The notes: generated from the letters alone by a model not told the origin. 50,206 nt of DNA from Microbacteriaceae bacterium PS02066 (GCA_029959545.1 JASCPH010000020.1:1-50206); one strand, 5' to 3'; numbered from the stretch's first letter, positions 14,681 to 24,361 are shown. A program made the numbers and translations.

Positions 14681-16414
14681 TCAGTCGAACAGACGCCGCC
14701 AGAGGTTCGTGTCGGCCAGATCCAGCAGTTCGTCGCCACGGCCCGAGAGCACGGTGCGCAGCGCCCACAGCGAGAAGCCCTTGGCCTGCGCCGCAGTGAT
14801 CGAGGGCGGCATCGAGAGCTCCTCGCGGGCGACCACGACGTTCACGAGCACCGGACCTGGATCGGCCAGCGCACGCCGCAGCGCGGGCTCGAGATCGGCA
14901 GCGCTCTCGACGCGGATGCCGGTGATCCCCACCGCCTCAGCCACGGCGGCGAAGTCGGGGTTGTGCAGATCGGTGCCGTAGTTGACGATGCCGGCCGCCT
15001 TCATCTCGACCTCGACGAAGCCCAGCGCGGAGTTGTCGAACACGACGATCTTCACCGGCAGATCGTTCTGACGGATAGAGAGAAGATCCCCCATGAGCAT
15101 CGCGAGCCCGCCGTCGCCGGCGAGCGCGATCACCTGGCGGGATCGGTCGACGGCCTGCGCACCGAGCGCCTGCGGCAGGGCGTTGGCCATCGAGCCGTGC
15201 GTGAACGAGCCCAGCAGACGTCGCTGCTCGGTCATGTGCAGGTAGCGGGCCGCCCAGATGACGGGCGTGCCTACATCCGCCGTGAAGACCGCATCCCGCG
15301 CCGCCAGCTCGTCCACGAGACGGGCGACGTACTGCGGGTGGATCGGCTTCTTGCCGTCGTCGTTCGCGAGCCCGTCGAGCTCGCGCCGCGTCTTGCGGTA
15401 GTGCTCGACCGACTCCTTCAGGTGATGTTCCTTGCGGTCAGCCTCGATCAGCGGCAGCAGAGCGGATGCGGTCGCCCCCGCATCTCCGACGAGTCCGACA
15501 TCGATGGGCGTGCGGTGTCCCAGCTGCTCGCCGCGGATATCGATCTGCACGATCTTCGCCTTCTCGGGGAAGAACTGCCGGTACGGGAAGTCGGTACCGA
15601 TCATCAGCAGCGCGTCGCACTTCTCCATCGCGCGGTAGCCGGAGGAGAAGCCCAGCAGACCCGTCATCCCCACGTCGTAGGGGTTGTCGTACTCGATGTG
15701 CTCCTTGCCGCGGAACGCGTGCACGATCGGCGCCTGCAGACGCCCGGCGAGCGCGAGCACCTCGTCATGGGAGCCTGCCACCCCGGCCCCCGCGAGGATC
15801 GTGACCTTGCCCGCTGCGTTCAACACGGCGGCCGCCTCTTCCAGCTCGGATGCGGACGGCACCACGACCGGCCGCGTGGCGCGGATCGGAGCGGACGGGC
15901 GCCGGTGGGGCGCATCCGCGAAGAAGACGTCGCCCGGAACGACGACAACGGCCACTCCACGCTTCTCGACCGCGGTGCGCATCGCCGTCTCGAGCACCCA
16001 CGGCAGCTGAGCCGGGTCGGAGACGAGCTCGGCGTAGTGGCTGCACTCGCGGAAGAGCTCTTGCGGGTGCGTCTCCTGGAAGTAGCCGCTGCCGATCTCG
16101 GCGGACGGGATGTGGGAGGCGATCGCCAGCAGCGGCACGCGCGACCGGTGCGCATCGAAGAGGCCGTTGATGAAGTGCAGGTTGCCGGGGCCGCAGCTGC
16201 CGGCGACGACGGCGAGCTCCCCCGTGATCTCCGCCTCGGCACCCGCCGCGAACGCCGCGGACTCCTCGTGCCGGGCGTGCAGCCATTCGATGCCGCCGTC
16301 CTTGCGCAGGGCATCCGTGAAGGCGTTCAGGGAGTCGCCGGGCAATCCCCAGATGCGGGTGATTCCGGCGTGACGAAGAGTGCGGACGAAGAGTTCTGCG
16401 ACGTTTCCGGCCAT
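14681..16414 (-). CDS. poxB: Pyruvate dehydrogenase (quinone) / pyruvate oxidase, ThDP-dependent
   Basis: 577 aa. Three ThDP-enzyme domains are seen. The N-terminal PYR domain has catalytic Glu in [20 protein letters not shown] (about residue 50). The central FAD domain has [20 protein letters not shown], and the C-terminal PP domain has the ThDP motif [20 protein letters not shown]. The C-terminal tail ([20 protein letters not shown]) is the membrane-association segment of PoxB. It oxidises pyruvate to acetate and CO2, passing electrons to (mena)quinone. The acetate formed could be re-imported by the ActP system 3.4 kb upstream. It follows the TetR gene on the same strand after 66 bases. Confidence 0.92.
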   Translation of the reverse strand: MAGNVAELFVRTLRHAGITRIWGLPGDSLNAFTDALRKDGGIEWLHARHEESAAFAAGAEAEITGELAVVAGSCGPGNLHFINGLFDAHRSRVPLLAIASHIPSAEIGSGYFQETHPQELFRECSHYAELVSDPAQLPWVLETAMRTAVEKRGVAVVVVPGDVFFADAPHRRPSAPIRATRPVVVPSASELEEAAAVLNAAGKVTILAGAGVAGSHDEVLALAGRLQAPIVHAFRGKEHIEYDNPYDVGMTGLLGFSSGYRAMEKCDALLMIGTDFPYRQFFPEKAKIVQIDIRGEQLGHRTPIDVGLVGDAGATASALLPLIEADRKEHHLKESVEHYRKTRRELDGLANDDGKKPIHPQYVARLVDELAARDAVFTADVGTPVIWAARYLHMTEQRRLLGSFTHGSMANALPQALGAQAVDRSRQVIALAGDGGLAMLMGDLLSIRQNDLPVKIVVFDNSALGFVEVEMKAAGIVNYGTDLHNPDFAAVAEAVGITGIRVESAADLEPALRRALADPGPVLVNVVVAREELSMPPSITAAQAKGFSLWALRTVLSGRGDELLDLADTNLWRRLFD

Positions 16415-16480
16415 GGCTCCACGCTAGAACGAACTGCCGGATCCGGCTAGGACGATTGACGAACGGGTGCCCGACGTGCG

Positions 16481-17071
16481 TCAGAGCGTCACGGCGGACA
16501 CGACGCCCCGCACGCTGCGCTCGAGGAAGCCCACGATGTCGTCGATGTCGACGTCGTCATCGACAGCCAGCTCGATCAGAACCTCTTCGGCGAACGCCAC
16601 CCAGGACCGCAGGGCGACGTCGAGCAGCGGACTGGCGGGGACCCCCAGCTCGGCGAACACCTCGCGTAGGCGCTGGGCGTTGGCGTCCCTGGCACGGTCC
16701 ACGACCAGGCGCACCTCGGGGTCTCCGCTGGCGACGCCGCGCACGAGCGAGAAGAACGTGCCACGGTTCTCGCGCACGAACAGTGCGATACGGCGGAGGG
16801 TGTCACGCAGCCGCTCCACCGCGGCCAACTCCTCACGGGGATGGGTCGCCTCCAACAGTGCGTCACCCGCACGCGCGACCACCGCCTGATGAAGGCCCTG
16901 CCGCGAGCCGAAGTAGTGGAAGATCAGCGCGCGCGAGACCTCCGCCCGCTCCGACAGCTCCTCGATGGTCAGGTCGTCGAGGGGCCTGTCCGCGAGGAAC
17001 GCGACGCCGAGCGCGACCAGCTGCGCGCGACGCTGCTCCGGACTCAGCCTGGTGCGCCGCTCACTGCCCAT
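16481..17071 (-). CDS. TetR/AcrR family transcriptional regulator
   Basis: 196 aa. The N-terminal HTH is clear: LTIEELSERAEVSRALIFHYFGSR (residues about 33-56). The C-terminal ligand domain is helical, ending DVDIDDIVGFLERSVRGV, and has the general form of regulators of lipid or hydrophobic-compound genes. It is divergent from the DUF6230-DUF6114 operon across 142 bases that contain two palindromes, so it is the probable repressor of that operon and of itself. It is less likely to control poxB, which lies downstream on the same strand. Confidence 0.87.
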   Translation of the reverse strand: MGSERRTRLSPEQRRAQLVALGVAFLADRPLDDLTIEELSERAEVSRALIFHYFGSRQGLHQAVVARAGDALLEATHPREELAAVERLRDTLRRIALFVRENRGTFFSLVRGVASGDPEVRLVVDRARDANAQRLREVFAELGVPASPLLDVALRSWVAFAEEVLIELAVDDDVDIDDIVGFLERSVRGVVSAVTL

Positions 17072-17108
17072 AGCCAGAGCCTAGGCGAGAGGTCGGCTGC
17101 GCCCGGGG

Positions 17109-17154
17109 TGAGAGTCCTCTCATACCCGCCCTCTCGCTATTGACAGTTCGTCAA
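17109..17154. promoter_or_regulatory. Two candidate TetR operators
   Basis: TGAGAG-TC-CTCTCA (17109-17122) is a perfect 14-bp palindrome. TTGACAGTTCGTCAA (17140-17154) is a perfect 5-bp-arm palindrome with a 5-nt centre. Both are in the gap between the TetR gene and the DUF6230 gene. The second has the usual size and form of a TetR-family operator and overlaps a possible plus-strand -35 TTGACA (17140-17145). Confidence 0.5.
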
Positions 17155-17213
17155 CGAGGTCTCGGCTCACTCACCGACGGCATCGTCGCCGTCCCCTCAC
17201 CCCCGGAGGATCG

Positions 17214-17810
17214 ATGAAGTTCCCCAACATGGTGCGCTCGCGCGCCGGTCGTGTCGCCCTGGCCACCATCCCCGTCGTGGCCGCATCCAGTCTGCTGTTC
17301 GGCGGTGTCGCCCAGGGCGCCGTTCCCGTCTCGTTCGCGGTGTCCGGCAGCGAGTTCCAGATCAGTGCCTCACAGCTCGAAGGCAGCGGGTTCTCGCAGT
17401 ACGCCGGCGTCACGCAGGACACCGCGGGCACCCAGCACTCGGTCGCGATCGCGAACATCGCCTCGGCGACACTGGCAGATCTGTGCCAGTCCGTCGTGTC
17501 GGACACCCCGCTCGGCAAGGTCGGCGTGCTCATCACGGCCGGCGGCGGCGGAAACCCGGCGAGCGCCACCAACCTGCAGATCGGCATGACGGGCCTGCGC
17601 GGAGACTCGTCCTTCGGCAACATCCGCATCGGCGTGGATGCGTCGACGGTCAACACCGCGGCGAAGGGATCCGCCGGCGACTTCGCGCAGGACGCCGACA
17701 CGGTGAGCATCGCGAACCTCCAGCAGAACTCGTGGAGCACGCAGGCGTCGACCTTCACCCTGACCGGGATGAAGCTGGAGCTGACCGATGGAACGAAGAC
17801 ATGCTTCTGA
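17214..17810 (+). CDS. DUF6230 family secreted protein
   Basis: 198 aa. A signal peptide (about residues 1-36, AGRVALATIPVVAASSLLFG then GVAQGA) is followed by a beta-rich domain with two cysteines (ADLCQS and the final TKTCF). It matches DUF6230 proteins, sometimes labelled cholesterol esterase in Streptomyces without good basis. The next genes are DUF6114 and a secreted protein, with overlapping reading frames, so it belongs to a small envelope operon under the divergent TetR regulator. Function unknown. The start at ATG 17214 has CCGGAGGATCG just upstream. Confidence 0.8.
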   Translation: MKFPNMVRSRAGRVALATIPVVAASSLLFGGVAQGAVPVSFAVSGSEFQISASQLEGSGFSQYAGVTQDTAGTQHSVAIANIASATLADLCQSVVSDTPLGKVGVLITAGGGGNPASATNLQIGMTGLRGDSSFGNIRIGVDASTVNTAAKGSAGDFAQDADTVSIANLQQNSWSTQASTFTLTGMKLELTDGTKTCF

Positions 17811-18283
17811 ACGCCACACGCCGATCCCTCGCCGAGGGTGAGGTGACCGAGGACGAGACCGAGAAGAAGCCGTCGCGCTGGCGCACCTGGCGCACACAGC
17901 GCCCTTTCGTCGGCGGTGTGCTCGTCATCGTCGCGGGTCTGGTGATGTTCCTGTCCAGCCAGCTCGACTTCGGCAAGCTGCACATCCAACTCGGCATCGA
18001 AGGTCTGCAGGCGACCATCGTGCCGCTGGCGCTGGTCCTGCTCGGCGCGCTGTCGATCTTCATGCCGGCGCACCGCATCTTCTACGGCGTGATAACTCTC
18101 GGCCTCGCGGTGTACTCGATCGTCGGCGTCAACCTCGGAGGGTTCATCGTCGGGATGCTGCTGGGCTGCGTAGGCGGCATCACGGTCGTGTCGTGGGCGC
18201 CGCGGTCCGGTGAGGCCGCATCCGCGCTCGCATCGGGCGAGGAGCAGGGGGTGCGAGCCGACGGCGAGAAGGAGACCGCATGA
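17801..18283 (+). CDS. DUF6114 family membrane protein
   Basis: 160 aa. Four membrane helices follow a charged N-terminus: PFVGGVLVIVAGLVMFLSS, IVPLALVLLGALSIFM, FYGVITLGLAVYSIVGV and GGFIVGMLLGCVGGITVVSW. This is the DUF6114 layout, always found with DUF6230 in the clusters I know. ATG 17801 overlaps the end of the DUF6230 gene by 10 bases in a different frame, and its own stop overlaps the next ATG (ATGA), indicating tight coupling. Function unknown; it may anchor or export the two secreted partners. Confidence 0.8.
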   Translation: MLLNATRRSLAEGEVTEDETEKKPSRWRTWRTQRPFVGGVLVIVAGLVMFLSSQLDFGKLHIQLGIEGLQATIVPLALVLLGALSIFMPAHRIFYGVITLGLAVYSIVGVNLGGFIVGMLLGCVGGITVVSWAPRSGEAASALASGEEQGVRADGEKETA

Positions 18284-18980
18284 TCCGCCGCCTGCTGCCC
18301 GTCGCCCTGGTGGGCGCGCTGCTCGCAACCACGGGCGCCGCCGTCGCCCCGACCGAGCGACCCACGGCCTGGTGCATTCCGCTGTTCATGTCGTGCGACG
18401 ACCCGTCGCCCACGCCGTCACCCACGCCCTCCCCGAGCGCTTCGTCGGAGCCCGGCCTGCCCGGCCTCCCTGATCTCGGCGGGCAGAGCCCCACCCCAGG
18501 TGCGTCGCCGACCCCGCAGGCTCCCGCCGAGCCGGAGACGCCCGTCGAGGCGGTGCCGGATGAGACCGCGCCCGTGTTCACCCAGCCGCCGGCACAACTC
18601 GGCTCGAACGGCCTGTCGATCAGCGGACTCAGGGGCATCTCACTCGTGACCGTGCCCCTCGCCGACGGCACCCGGGCGCACGCTCTCAAGATCAGCGCGG
18701 ACAGCATCACGATCACCGGCTTCGCCCTGACCGTAGGACACGCTGAGGGTCCGGCCTGGTCACCACGGCGGACACCATGACCCTCTCGGGAAACGTGTCG
18801 GTGTATCTGAACTCCCTCACCGCCACCGGCGCCGACGGCACGTCGTACACGCTCGGCGCCGAGACACCCCCGCCCCGCGACGGGATCACTCCGACGCTCT
18901 TGCGGGTGACGCTCGGACTCGTCGGCGCGACCGCCGATTCGATCAGCTACTCGAACACGGACCAGCAGCTGACGTCCTGA
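18280..18980 (+). pseudogene. Secreted Pro/Thr-rich protein of the DUF6230 operon, frameshifted
   Basis: The first part (from ATG 18280) has a signal peptide ending near TTGAAVAPT, a Cys pair (WCIPLFMSC), a Pro/Ser/Thr-rich linker and the start of a beta domain (DSITITGFALTVGHAEGP). There the frame shifts at 18751-18756. The original frame ends at TGA 18778-18780. The rest (TMTLSGNVSVYLNSLTATGA to TDQQLTS) is in another frame ending at 18980. Restoring one G in the GG of CCGGCC gives a continuous EGPGLVTTADTMTL. It is either a real inactivating deletion or a consensus error. Domain content resembles DUF6230 partners. Confidence 0.8.
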
Positions 18981-19093
18981 AAAGTTCCCGGTGAACCTCG
19001 TGTGAGTTCGATCCGATCCGCGCGGAGGGGTTGATTCCGCTCTCGATTCTCGGAATCGTGGCCGGTCCGCAGACATCGATGGAAGGGAGCACC

Positions 19094-19372
19094 ATGCTCA
19101 CTCTGACGGAGAACGCTGCTTCGGCGGTCAAGACGATCTCGTCCCAGATCCCGGCGGAAGGTGGCGGGCTGCGCATTCGCGACACCGGCACCGAGACCGG
19201 ATTCGAGCTCGCGCTCGCTGCCGCCCCCGAACCGCAGGATGCGGTGGTGGAGACGTCGGGTGCTCGTGTCTTCGTGGACTCCGGTGCGACGGATGCCCTC
19301 GATGACAGGGTGCTCGATGCCGAGGTCGGCGACGACGGCTCCGTCCGTTTCGCCCTCGGCGTCCGGGGCTGA
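19094..19372 (+). CDS. HesB/IscA-like protein without cysteines
   Basis: 92 aa. The fold pattern follows A-type Fe-S carriers: LTLTENAASAVKTISSQIP, then GGGLRIRDT, a central acidic strand region and VFVDSGATDALDDRVLDAEV. But the three conserved cysteines (one central, one C-x-C at the end) are all missing; the protein has no Cys at all. It is therefore unlikely to carry an Fe-S cluster. ATG 19094 has GGAAGGGAG just before it. A strong terminator follows at 19383-19412. Confidence 0.72.
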   Translation: MLTLTENAASAVKTISSQIPAEGGGLRIRDTGTETGFELALAAAPEPQDAVVETSGARVFVDSGATDALDDRVLDAEVGDDGSVRFALGVRG

Positions 19373-19382
19373 GACCCCGCCC

Positions 19383-19412
19383 AAAGGCCCCTGGGTTCGC
19401 CCGGGGGCCTTT
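19383..19412 (+). terminator. Rho-independent terminator after the HesB-like gene
   Basis: AAAGGCCCCTGGG-TTCG-CCCGGGGGCCTTT: 13-bp arms with one G-T pair and a stable TTCG loop, 10 bases after the stop codon. It also lies at the end of the convergent dnaE2 gene (19419) and may work both ways. Confidence 0.85.
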
Positions 19413-19418
19413 GCCGTG

Positions 19419-22400
19419 TCATTGGAAGTCGCGCGAACGGTGCGAGACCCCCACCCGCAGGTCTTCGAACGCATCCGCCACGAGGTTGGTGACCCCCTCC
19501 GCCGAACGCTCCAGCATCCCGCGCACGATCAGCGCCGGCGAGTCGCGCACGATGCGTCGGTATCGGTTCCATACGCCGGTCGAGCAGATCACGTTCACCA
19601 GCCCGTGCTCGTCTTCGAGGTTGAGGAAGGTGATGCCGGATGCGGTCGCCGGCCGCTGCCGGTGGGTCACCAGCCCCGCCACCTGGATGCGTCGCCCCGA
19701 CTCATGGGCGCGCATCTCGCGCGAGGTCAGCACTCCTCGCGCATCCAACGTGGAACGGTAGTGGGTCAGCGGATGGTCGTCGGTGGAGATGCCTGTCGCC
19801 CAGAGGTCGGCCGCGAGCGTCTCGTAGCTCGACGGGTCGGGGAACAGCGGCGGCTGCACCGCCATGACGGTGTCGGGGAGGAACTCCGCCCTGTCCTGCG
19901 CGGCGGTGCCGGCGGACCAGATGGCCTCGCGGCGGGTCAGCCCGAAGCAGTCGAAGGCACCGGCCGTCGCCAGCGCCTCCAGCTGCGCCACGGAGAGATC
20001 GCACCGGCGCACCAGATCGCGCATGTCGCGAAACGGCCCCTCCGCGTCGCGCGCGGCGACGATGCGTGCGGCCACCTTCTCACCGATGCCGGTCACCGCT
20101 GCGAGCCCCAACCGCACCGCGAACGCGCCGTCGCGGCGATGCGCGGCGGACTCGTCGGGAGCCGCTGCGTCGAAAGGCCCCACGGGCGGCTGCGGGCCGC
20201 GGCAGGCCTCCATCCCCGTCGGCTCGGCGCGGTCCCCGAGCGGTTCGAGCCCGGCCTGAGCGCCCGAGAGCTGCACATCGGGTCGACGCACCTCGACGCC
20301 GTGGCGCCGGGCATCTGCGGTCAGCGTGGCGGGTGAGTAGAAGCCCATGGGTTGCGCCCGCAGCAGCCCCGCGAGGAACGCCGCCGGGTAGTGCAATTTG
20401 ATCCATGAGCTCGCGTAGACCAGGAGGCCGAACGAGAGCGAGTGCGACTCGGCGAACCCGAAGTTCGCGAACGCCTGGATCTTGCGGTAGATCGCATCCG
20501 CGTCCTCGTCGACGAGGCCGTGGCGCGCCATTCCTGCGTAGAGCTTCTCCTTCAGCGAGTCGATCCGCTCCTGACCGCGTTTGGAGCCCATCGCCCGGCG
20601 CATGAGGTCGGCGTCCTCTCCGGAGAGGTCGCCCACCACCATCGCCATCTGCATCAACTGCTCCTGGAAGACGGGGATCCCCTTGGTGCGCTCGAGCACC
20701 GGGATGAGGTCGGGATGCGGGTACGTCACCTCCTCGTGGCCGAGCTTGCGCCGCACGAACGGATGCACCGCTCCGCCCTGGATCGGACCGGGCCGGACGA
20801 GGGCGATCTCGATCACGAGGTCGTAGAACGCCCGGGGCTGAAGGCGCGGCAGGAGCCCCATCTGCGCGCGCGATTCGACCTGGAACACCCCGATGGAATC
20901 GGCGCGGCACAGCATGTCGTAGACCGCCGCCTCCTCCTTCGGCAGGGAGCGCAGCTCCCACGTCTCCCCCGTCGCCGCGCGGATCAGATCGAAGCAATAC
21001 TGGAGAGCGGAGAGCATTCCGAGTCCGAGCAGGTCGAACTTGACCAGTCCCATCCACGCGGCGTCGTCCTTGTCCCACTGGATGACGGTGCGCCCCGGCA
21101 TCCGGGCGTGCTCGATCGGCACGACCTCGCCCACCGGCCGCTCGGTGAGCACCATGCCGCCGGAGTGGATGCCGAGGTGGCGCGGCGCCTTGAGCAGTTC
21201 GGTCGCATAGGCCACGACCTGATCCGGGATGTCGTGGTCGGGCGCGCTCTCGAGCGACGCACCCCAGCGCTCGACCTGCTTCGACCAGGCGTCCTGCTGT
21301 CCGGGTGAGAACCCGAGTGCCCGCGCCATGTCGCGCACGGCGTTCTTGGGGCGGTACTGGATGACGTTGGCCACCTGCGCCGCGCGCTCACGCCCGTACT
21401 GCTGGTAGACCCACTGGATGATCTCCTCGCGCCGATCGGAGTCGAAGTCGACGTCGATATCGGGCTCCTCGTCGCGCAGGCTCGACAGGAATCGCTCGAA
21501 GGGGAGGTTGTAGGCGATCGCGTCGACCGCGGTGATGTCGAGCAGATAGCAGACGGCGCTGTTCGCCGCCGAGCCGCGACCCTGGCAAAGGATGCCGCGC
21601 CGCCGGGCCTCCTGCACGATGCCGTAAACGATGAGGAAGTAGCCGGGGAAGTCCTTCATCTCGATGACCTCGAGCTCGCGCTCGATGCGTCGGCGCTGAT
21701 CCTCGGTGAGCTTCGGATAGTTGCGCGGCACCGCATCCCATACCAGTTGGCGCAGCCACGACATGGGCGTGTGCCCCTCGGGGACGGGGAGCTTGGGCAG
21801 CGCCGGCGCGGCCTTGCGCAGCGGGAACGCCAGTTCGTCGGCGAGTTCTACACTGCGCGCGACCGCGCCGGGGTAGCGGGCGAAGCGGGCCGCCATCTCG
21901 GCGCCCGAACGCAGGAACGCACCCCCGTGTGCGGGGAGCCACCCGTCGAGCTCGTCCATGCTGCGGTTGGCCCGCACGGCGGCGATCGCCGCGGCCAGGA
22001 GCCTGCGCTCGGGCACCGCGTAGTGCACGTTGCCTGTCGCGACCACGGGAAGTCCTCGTTCTGCGGCGAGGGCGGCGAGGACGTCGTTGGTCTGGGTGTC
22101 GCGGGGATCGCCGTGATCGATGAGCTCGACCTGCACCGCACCCCGTCCGAACAGGTCGACGAGCAGATCGAGCTCACGCGCCGCCCCCGCCGGCCCCTCA
22201 AGCGTGAGCGCTTGGCGCACGGCGCCCTTGCGGCATCCGGTGAACACGGCCCACTGCGGATCCTTCGGGCCGCCGGACTGCTCGGCGAGCTCGGTCACGT
22301 CGTACACCGGACGACCCTTCTCGGCTCCCCGCAGCTGGGCGCGGGTGAGCGCACCGGCGAGACGGTGGTATCCCTCCTGCCCACGGGCGAGCACCAGCAG

Positions 22401-22823
22401 GTGGCGCCCGACCGGATCGGGGCGCCCCTTCTGCGGCGCGGGCAGATCGAGTGACAGCTCGGCCCCGAACACGGTCTGCAGCCGGCGGGGCTCCGCCGCC
22501 TCCGCGAAACGCACCGAGCCGTAGAAGCCGTCGTGGTCGGTGACGGCCAGCGCATGCAGTCCCAGCCGCTCCGCCTGCTCGACGAGCTCTTCCGGCGAGG
22601 ACGCCCCGTCGAGGAACGAGTACGACGAGTGGGCGTGCAACTCGGCGTAGGGCACGACCTGCTCGGGACGCTCGATCGCCGGTGGCACATAGGGGCCGCG
22701 CTTGTGCGACCACGCCGGGCTGTCGCCGCCGTCTGCCCCGGCGGGAACGGGCCTCGGCCGACGCGCGTCGCTGAGGGCGCGCTCGAGCTCCGACCACGGG
22801 ACGGGCGGGTTGTGCCAGCCCAT
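19419..22823 (-). CDS. dnaE2: Error-prone DNA polymerase DnaE2
   Basis: 1134 aa, C-family polymerase. The PHP domain starts AELHAHSSYSFLDGASSPEE. The palm contains GRGSAANSAVCYLLDITAVD and the catalytic aspartates in EEPDIDVDFDSDRREE. A HhH motif (AVTGIGEKVAARI) and an OB domain (GITFLNLEDEHGLVNVI) follow. The start ATG 22823 is chosen because it overlaps the imuB stop (TGATG) and begins MGWHNPPVPWSELE, the usual DnaE2 N-terminus. With ImuA' and ImuB it forms the actinobacterial SOS mutasome for translesion synthesis. Convergent with the HesB-like gene. Confidence 0.95.
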   Translation of the reverse strand: MGWHNPPVPWSELERALSDARRPRPVPAGADGGDSPAWSHKRGPYVPPAIERPEQVVPYAELHAHSSYSFLDGASSPEELVEQAERLGLHALAVTDHDGFYGSVRFAEAAEPRRLQTVFGAELSLDLPAPQKGRPDPVGRHLLVLARGQEGYHRLAGALTRAQLRGAEKGRPVYDVTELAEQSGGPKDPQWAVFTGCRKGAVRQALTLEGPAGAARELDLLVDLFGRGAVQVELIDHGDPRDTQTNDVLAALAAERGLPVVATGNVHYAVPERRLLAAAIAAVRANRSMDELDGWLPAHGGAFLRSGAEMAARFARYPGAVARSVELADELAFPLRKAAPALPKLPVPEGHTPMSWLRQLVWDAVPRNYPKLTEDQRRRIERELEVIEMKDFPGYFLIVYGIVQEARRRGILCQGRGSAANSAVCYLLDITAVDAIAYNLPFERFLSSLRDEEPDIDVDFDSDRREEIIQWVYQQYGRERAAQVANVIQYRPKNAVRDMARALGFSPGQQDAWSKQVERWGASLESAPDHDIPDQVVAYATELLKAPRHLGIHSGGMVLTERPVGEVVPIEHARMPGRTVIQWDKDDAAWMGLVKFDLLGLGMLSALQYCFDLIRAATGETWELRSLPKEEAAVYDMLCRADSIGVFQVESRAQMGLLPRLQPRAFYDLVIEIALVRPGPIQGGAVHPFVRRKLGHEEVTYPHPDLIPVLERTKGIPVFQEQLMQMAMVVGDLSGEDADLMRRAMGSKRGQERIDSLKEKLYAGMARHGLVDEDADAIYRKIQAFANFGFAESHSLSFGLLVYASSWIKLHYPAAFLAGLLRAQPMGFYSPATLTADARRHGVEVRRPDVQLSGAQAGLEPLGDRAEPTGMEACRGPQPPVGPFDAAAPDESAAHRRDGAFAVRLGLAAVTGIGEKVAARIVAARDAEGPFRDMRDLVRRCDLSVAQLEALATAGAFDCFGLTRREAIWSAGTAAQDRAEFLPDTVMAVQPPLFPDPSSYETLAADLWATGISTDDHPLTHYRSTLDARGVLTSREMRAHESGRRIQVAGLVTHRQRPATASGITFLNLEDEHGLVNVICSTGVWNRYRRIVRDSPALIVRGMLERSAEGVTNLVADAFEDLRVGVSHRSRDFQ

Positions 22824-24361
22824 CAGTCGTACCTCGCCTCGACGCTCCAGCGGCCGTTCTCGTGCACGAGCAGCCAGGCGACCTGGGCCGCGTCGACGAT
22901 CTGGAACCGGTGCGCAACCCGACGGCGGGCCGCATCCCACTCCCGCTCGATGACCGTCCACGGCCCCGCCCACGAGAGCACCCCGCGACGGGCTCCCCCG
23001 ACGGCGATGTCGGCGGGCGTTCCCGACAGCGCCCCGCGCTCATCGACGAGGATGCGGGCGCCTTCGGCATCACGCACCTCCGCCGGACGGGGCTCGGGGA
23101 ACACCGTGGTCGGCAGCGGAGCCGGCAGCGAACCGGGCCAGGGCAGCGACGCATCGCGCGGGGCGACAGCGCGGTCACCCCAGGGCACCATCACCTGTCG
23201 CTCGTCGAGCCAGCGCCCGCCGGCGATGACCGGCGTCAGAACGCTCCGATGCCCGAGCATCGCCTGCACTCGCGAGAGCGCGTGGTGCACCTTCTCACGC
23301 TCTCCCCGGCCGAACAGTCCCGGCACGTGGTGAGCCTGGTCGTCGACGGCCTCGGGAGAGATGCGCACGCGGGCCACAGGACTGCGCAGTTCCTGCTGCT
23401 CGGCAAGCTGCCAGCGCACCCGGTCCACGACCGCCGCGGCGTCGAAGGTGCCCGGATGAAGCCAGACCCGTTCGCTGCGCTCTGCCCGCTCCGACTCGAG
23501 CTCCACCCGCAGCTCGGTGCACACCAGCCGCAGCGCGTCGAGACGCGCGATGAACTCCTCAGCCGCCACCCGCATCCCGAACGCAGCCTGCTCGGCGAGC
23601 TCGACCGGCGGCTCGAACACGACCTCGCGATCGAGTTCGGGCGGCACCTCGCGGGGGGCCACCGTACGGGAGTCCGCTCCCGCGGCGAGCGCCTGAAGCC
23701 GAACTCCCTGCTCTCCGAGGCGATCGCGGATGCCGTCGGTCGGCAGTTCGGCGAACGCCCCCAGGGTGTGGATGCCCAGGCGCGCCAGCAGCGAGGCGAG
23801 CGAGGTCTCAGCCCCGGCATCGTGCAGCAGTGTGGCGGGCAGGGGCGCGAGGAACGGGCCCGAAAGCCCCGGCGGTACACACCGGACCGGTGCCTCGGCG
23901 GTTGTTGCGGCGCGGGCAGCCTGCTCGGCGGTGAAGGGACCGTCGGCCACACCGATGCGGACGTCGCTCACCCCCGCCTCGTGCAGCGCCGCACGCAGCA
24001 CGTGCGCGGCCTCCTCCTCGCCGCCGTAGTACCGGGCAGGGCCCCGTGCCTTCAACGCGCACAGCCCTGAGCGGATGATCTGCACGTGCGGCGCGAGGCG
24101 TTCGATCGCCGCCACGAGCGGCGCGAAGGCGCGGTGGTCTCGCGCCGCATCCATCGCCACGATCCGCAGGCGAGGACAGGCGCCCTGCGCGTCGCGGCGA
24201 CGCTGGCCACGGCGCACCCCCTCGGCGCGGGCCGCGGCGGAACAGGCGACCACGACGTTCTTCTCGACGACGGCGACCGCTGCCTCCTCCTCGCCGCTCT
24301 CGCGTGTGAAGGCGACCACCGGCCAGTCCGGGATCCAGACCACGAGAGTGCGCACGGGCAT
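22823..24361 (-). CDS. imuB: ImuB, Y-family polymerase-like mutasome scaffold
   Basis: 512 aa. The N-terminal half follows the Y-family fold (TLVVWIPDWPVVAFTRESGE, VVACSAAARAEGVRRGQRRR, ARYYGGEEEAAHVLRAAL, SDVRIGVADGPFTAEQAAR). The acidic catalytic residues of DinB-type polymerases are not preserved, as is normal for ImuB. The C-terminal region carries binding sites for partners (WPGSLPAPLPTTVFPEPRPA). It links DnaE2 and ImuA' to the beta clamp. It starts immediately after the imuA' stop (TAGATG) and its stop overlaps the dnaE2 start. Confidence 0.9.
   Translation of the reverse strand: MPVRTLVVWIPDWPVVAFTRESGEEEAAVAVVEKNVVVACSAAARAEGVRRGQRRRDAQGACPRLRIVAMDAARDHRAFAPLVAAIERLAPHVQIIRSGLCALKARGPARYYGGEEEAAHVLRAALHEAGVSDVRIGVADGPFTAEQAARAATTAEAPVRCVPPGLSGPFLAPLPATLLHDAGAETSLASLLARLGIHTLGAFAELPTDGIRDRLGEQGVRLQALAAGADSRTVAPREVPPELDREVVFEPPVELAEQAAFGMRVAAEEFIARLDALRLVCTELRVELESERAERSERVWLHPGTFDAAAVVDRVRWQLAEQQELRSPVARVRISPEAVDDQAHHVPGLFGRGEREKVHHALSRVQAMLGHRSVLTPVIAGGRWLDERQVMVPWGDRAVAPRDASLPWPGSLPAPLPTTVFPEPRPAEVRDAEGARILVDERGALSGTPADIAVGGARRGVLSWAGPWTVIEREWDAARRRVAHRFQIVDAAQVAWLLVHENGRWSVEARYD

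Noticed and set aside
14272..14799. Open frame crossing tRNA-Arg on the plus strand
   Set aside because: It runs through a tRNA and into the antisense of poxB; not a credible gene.
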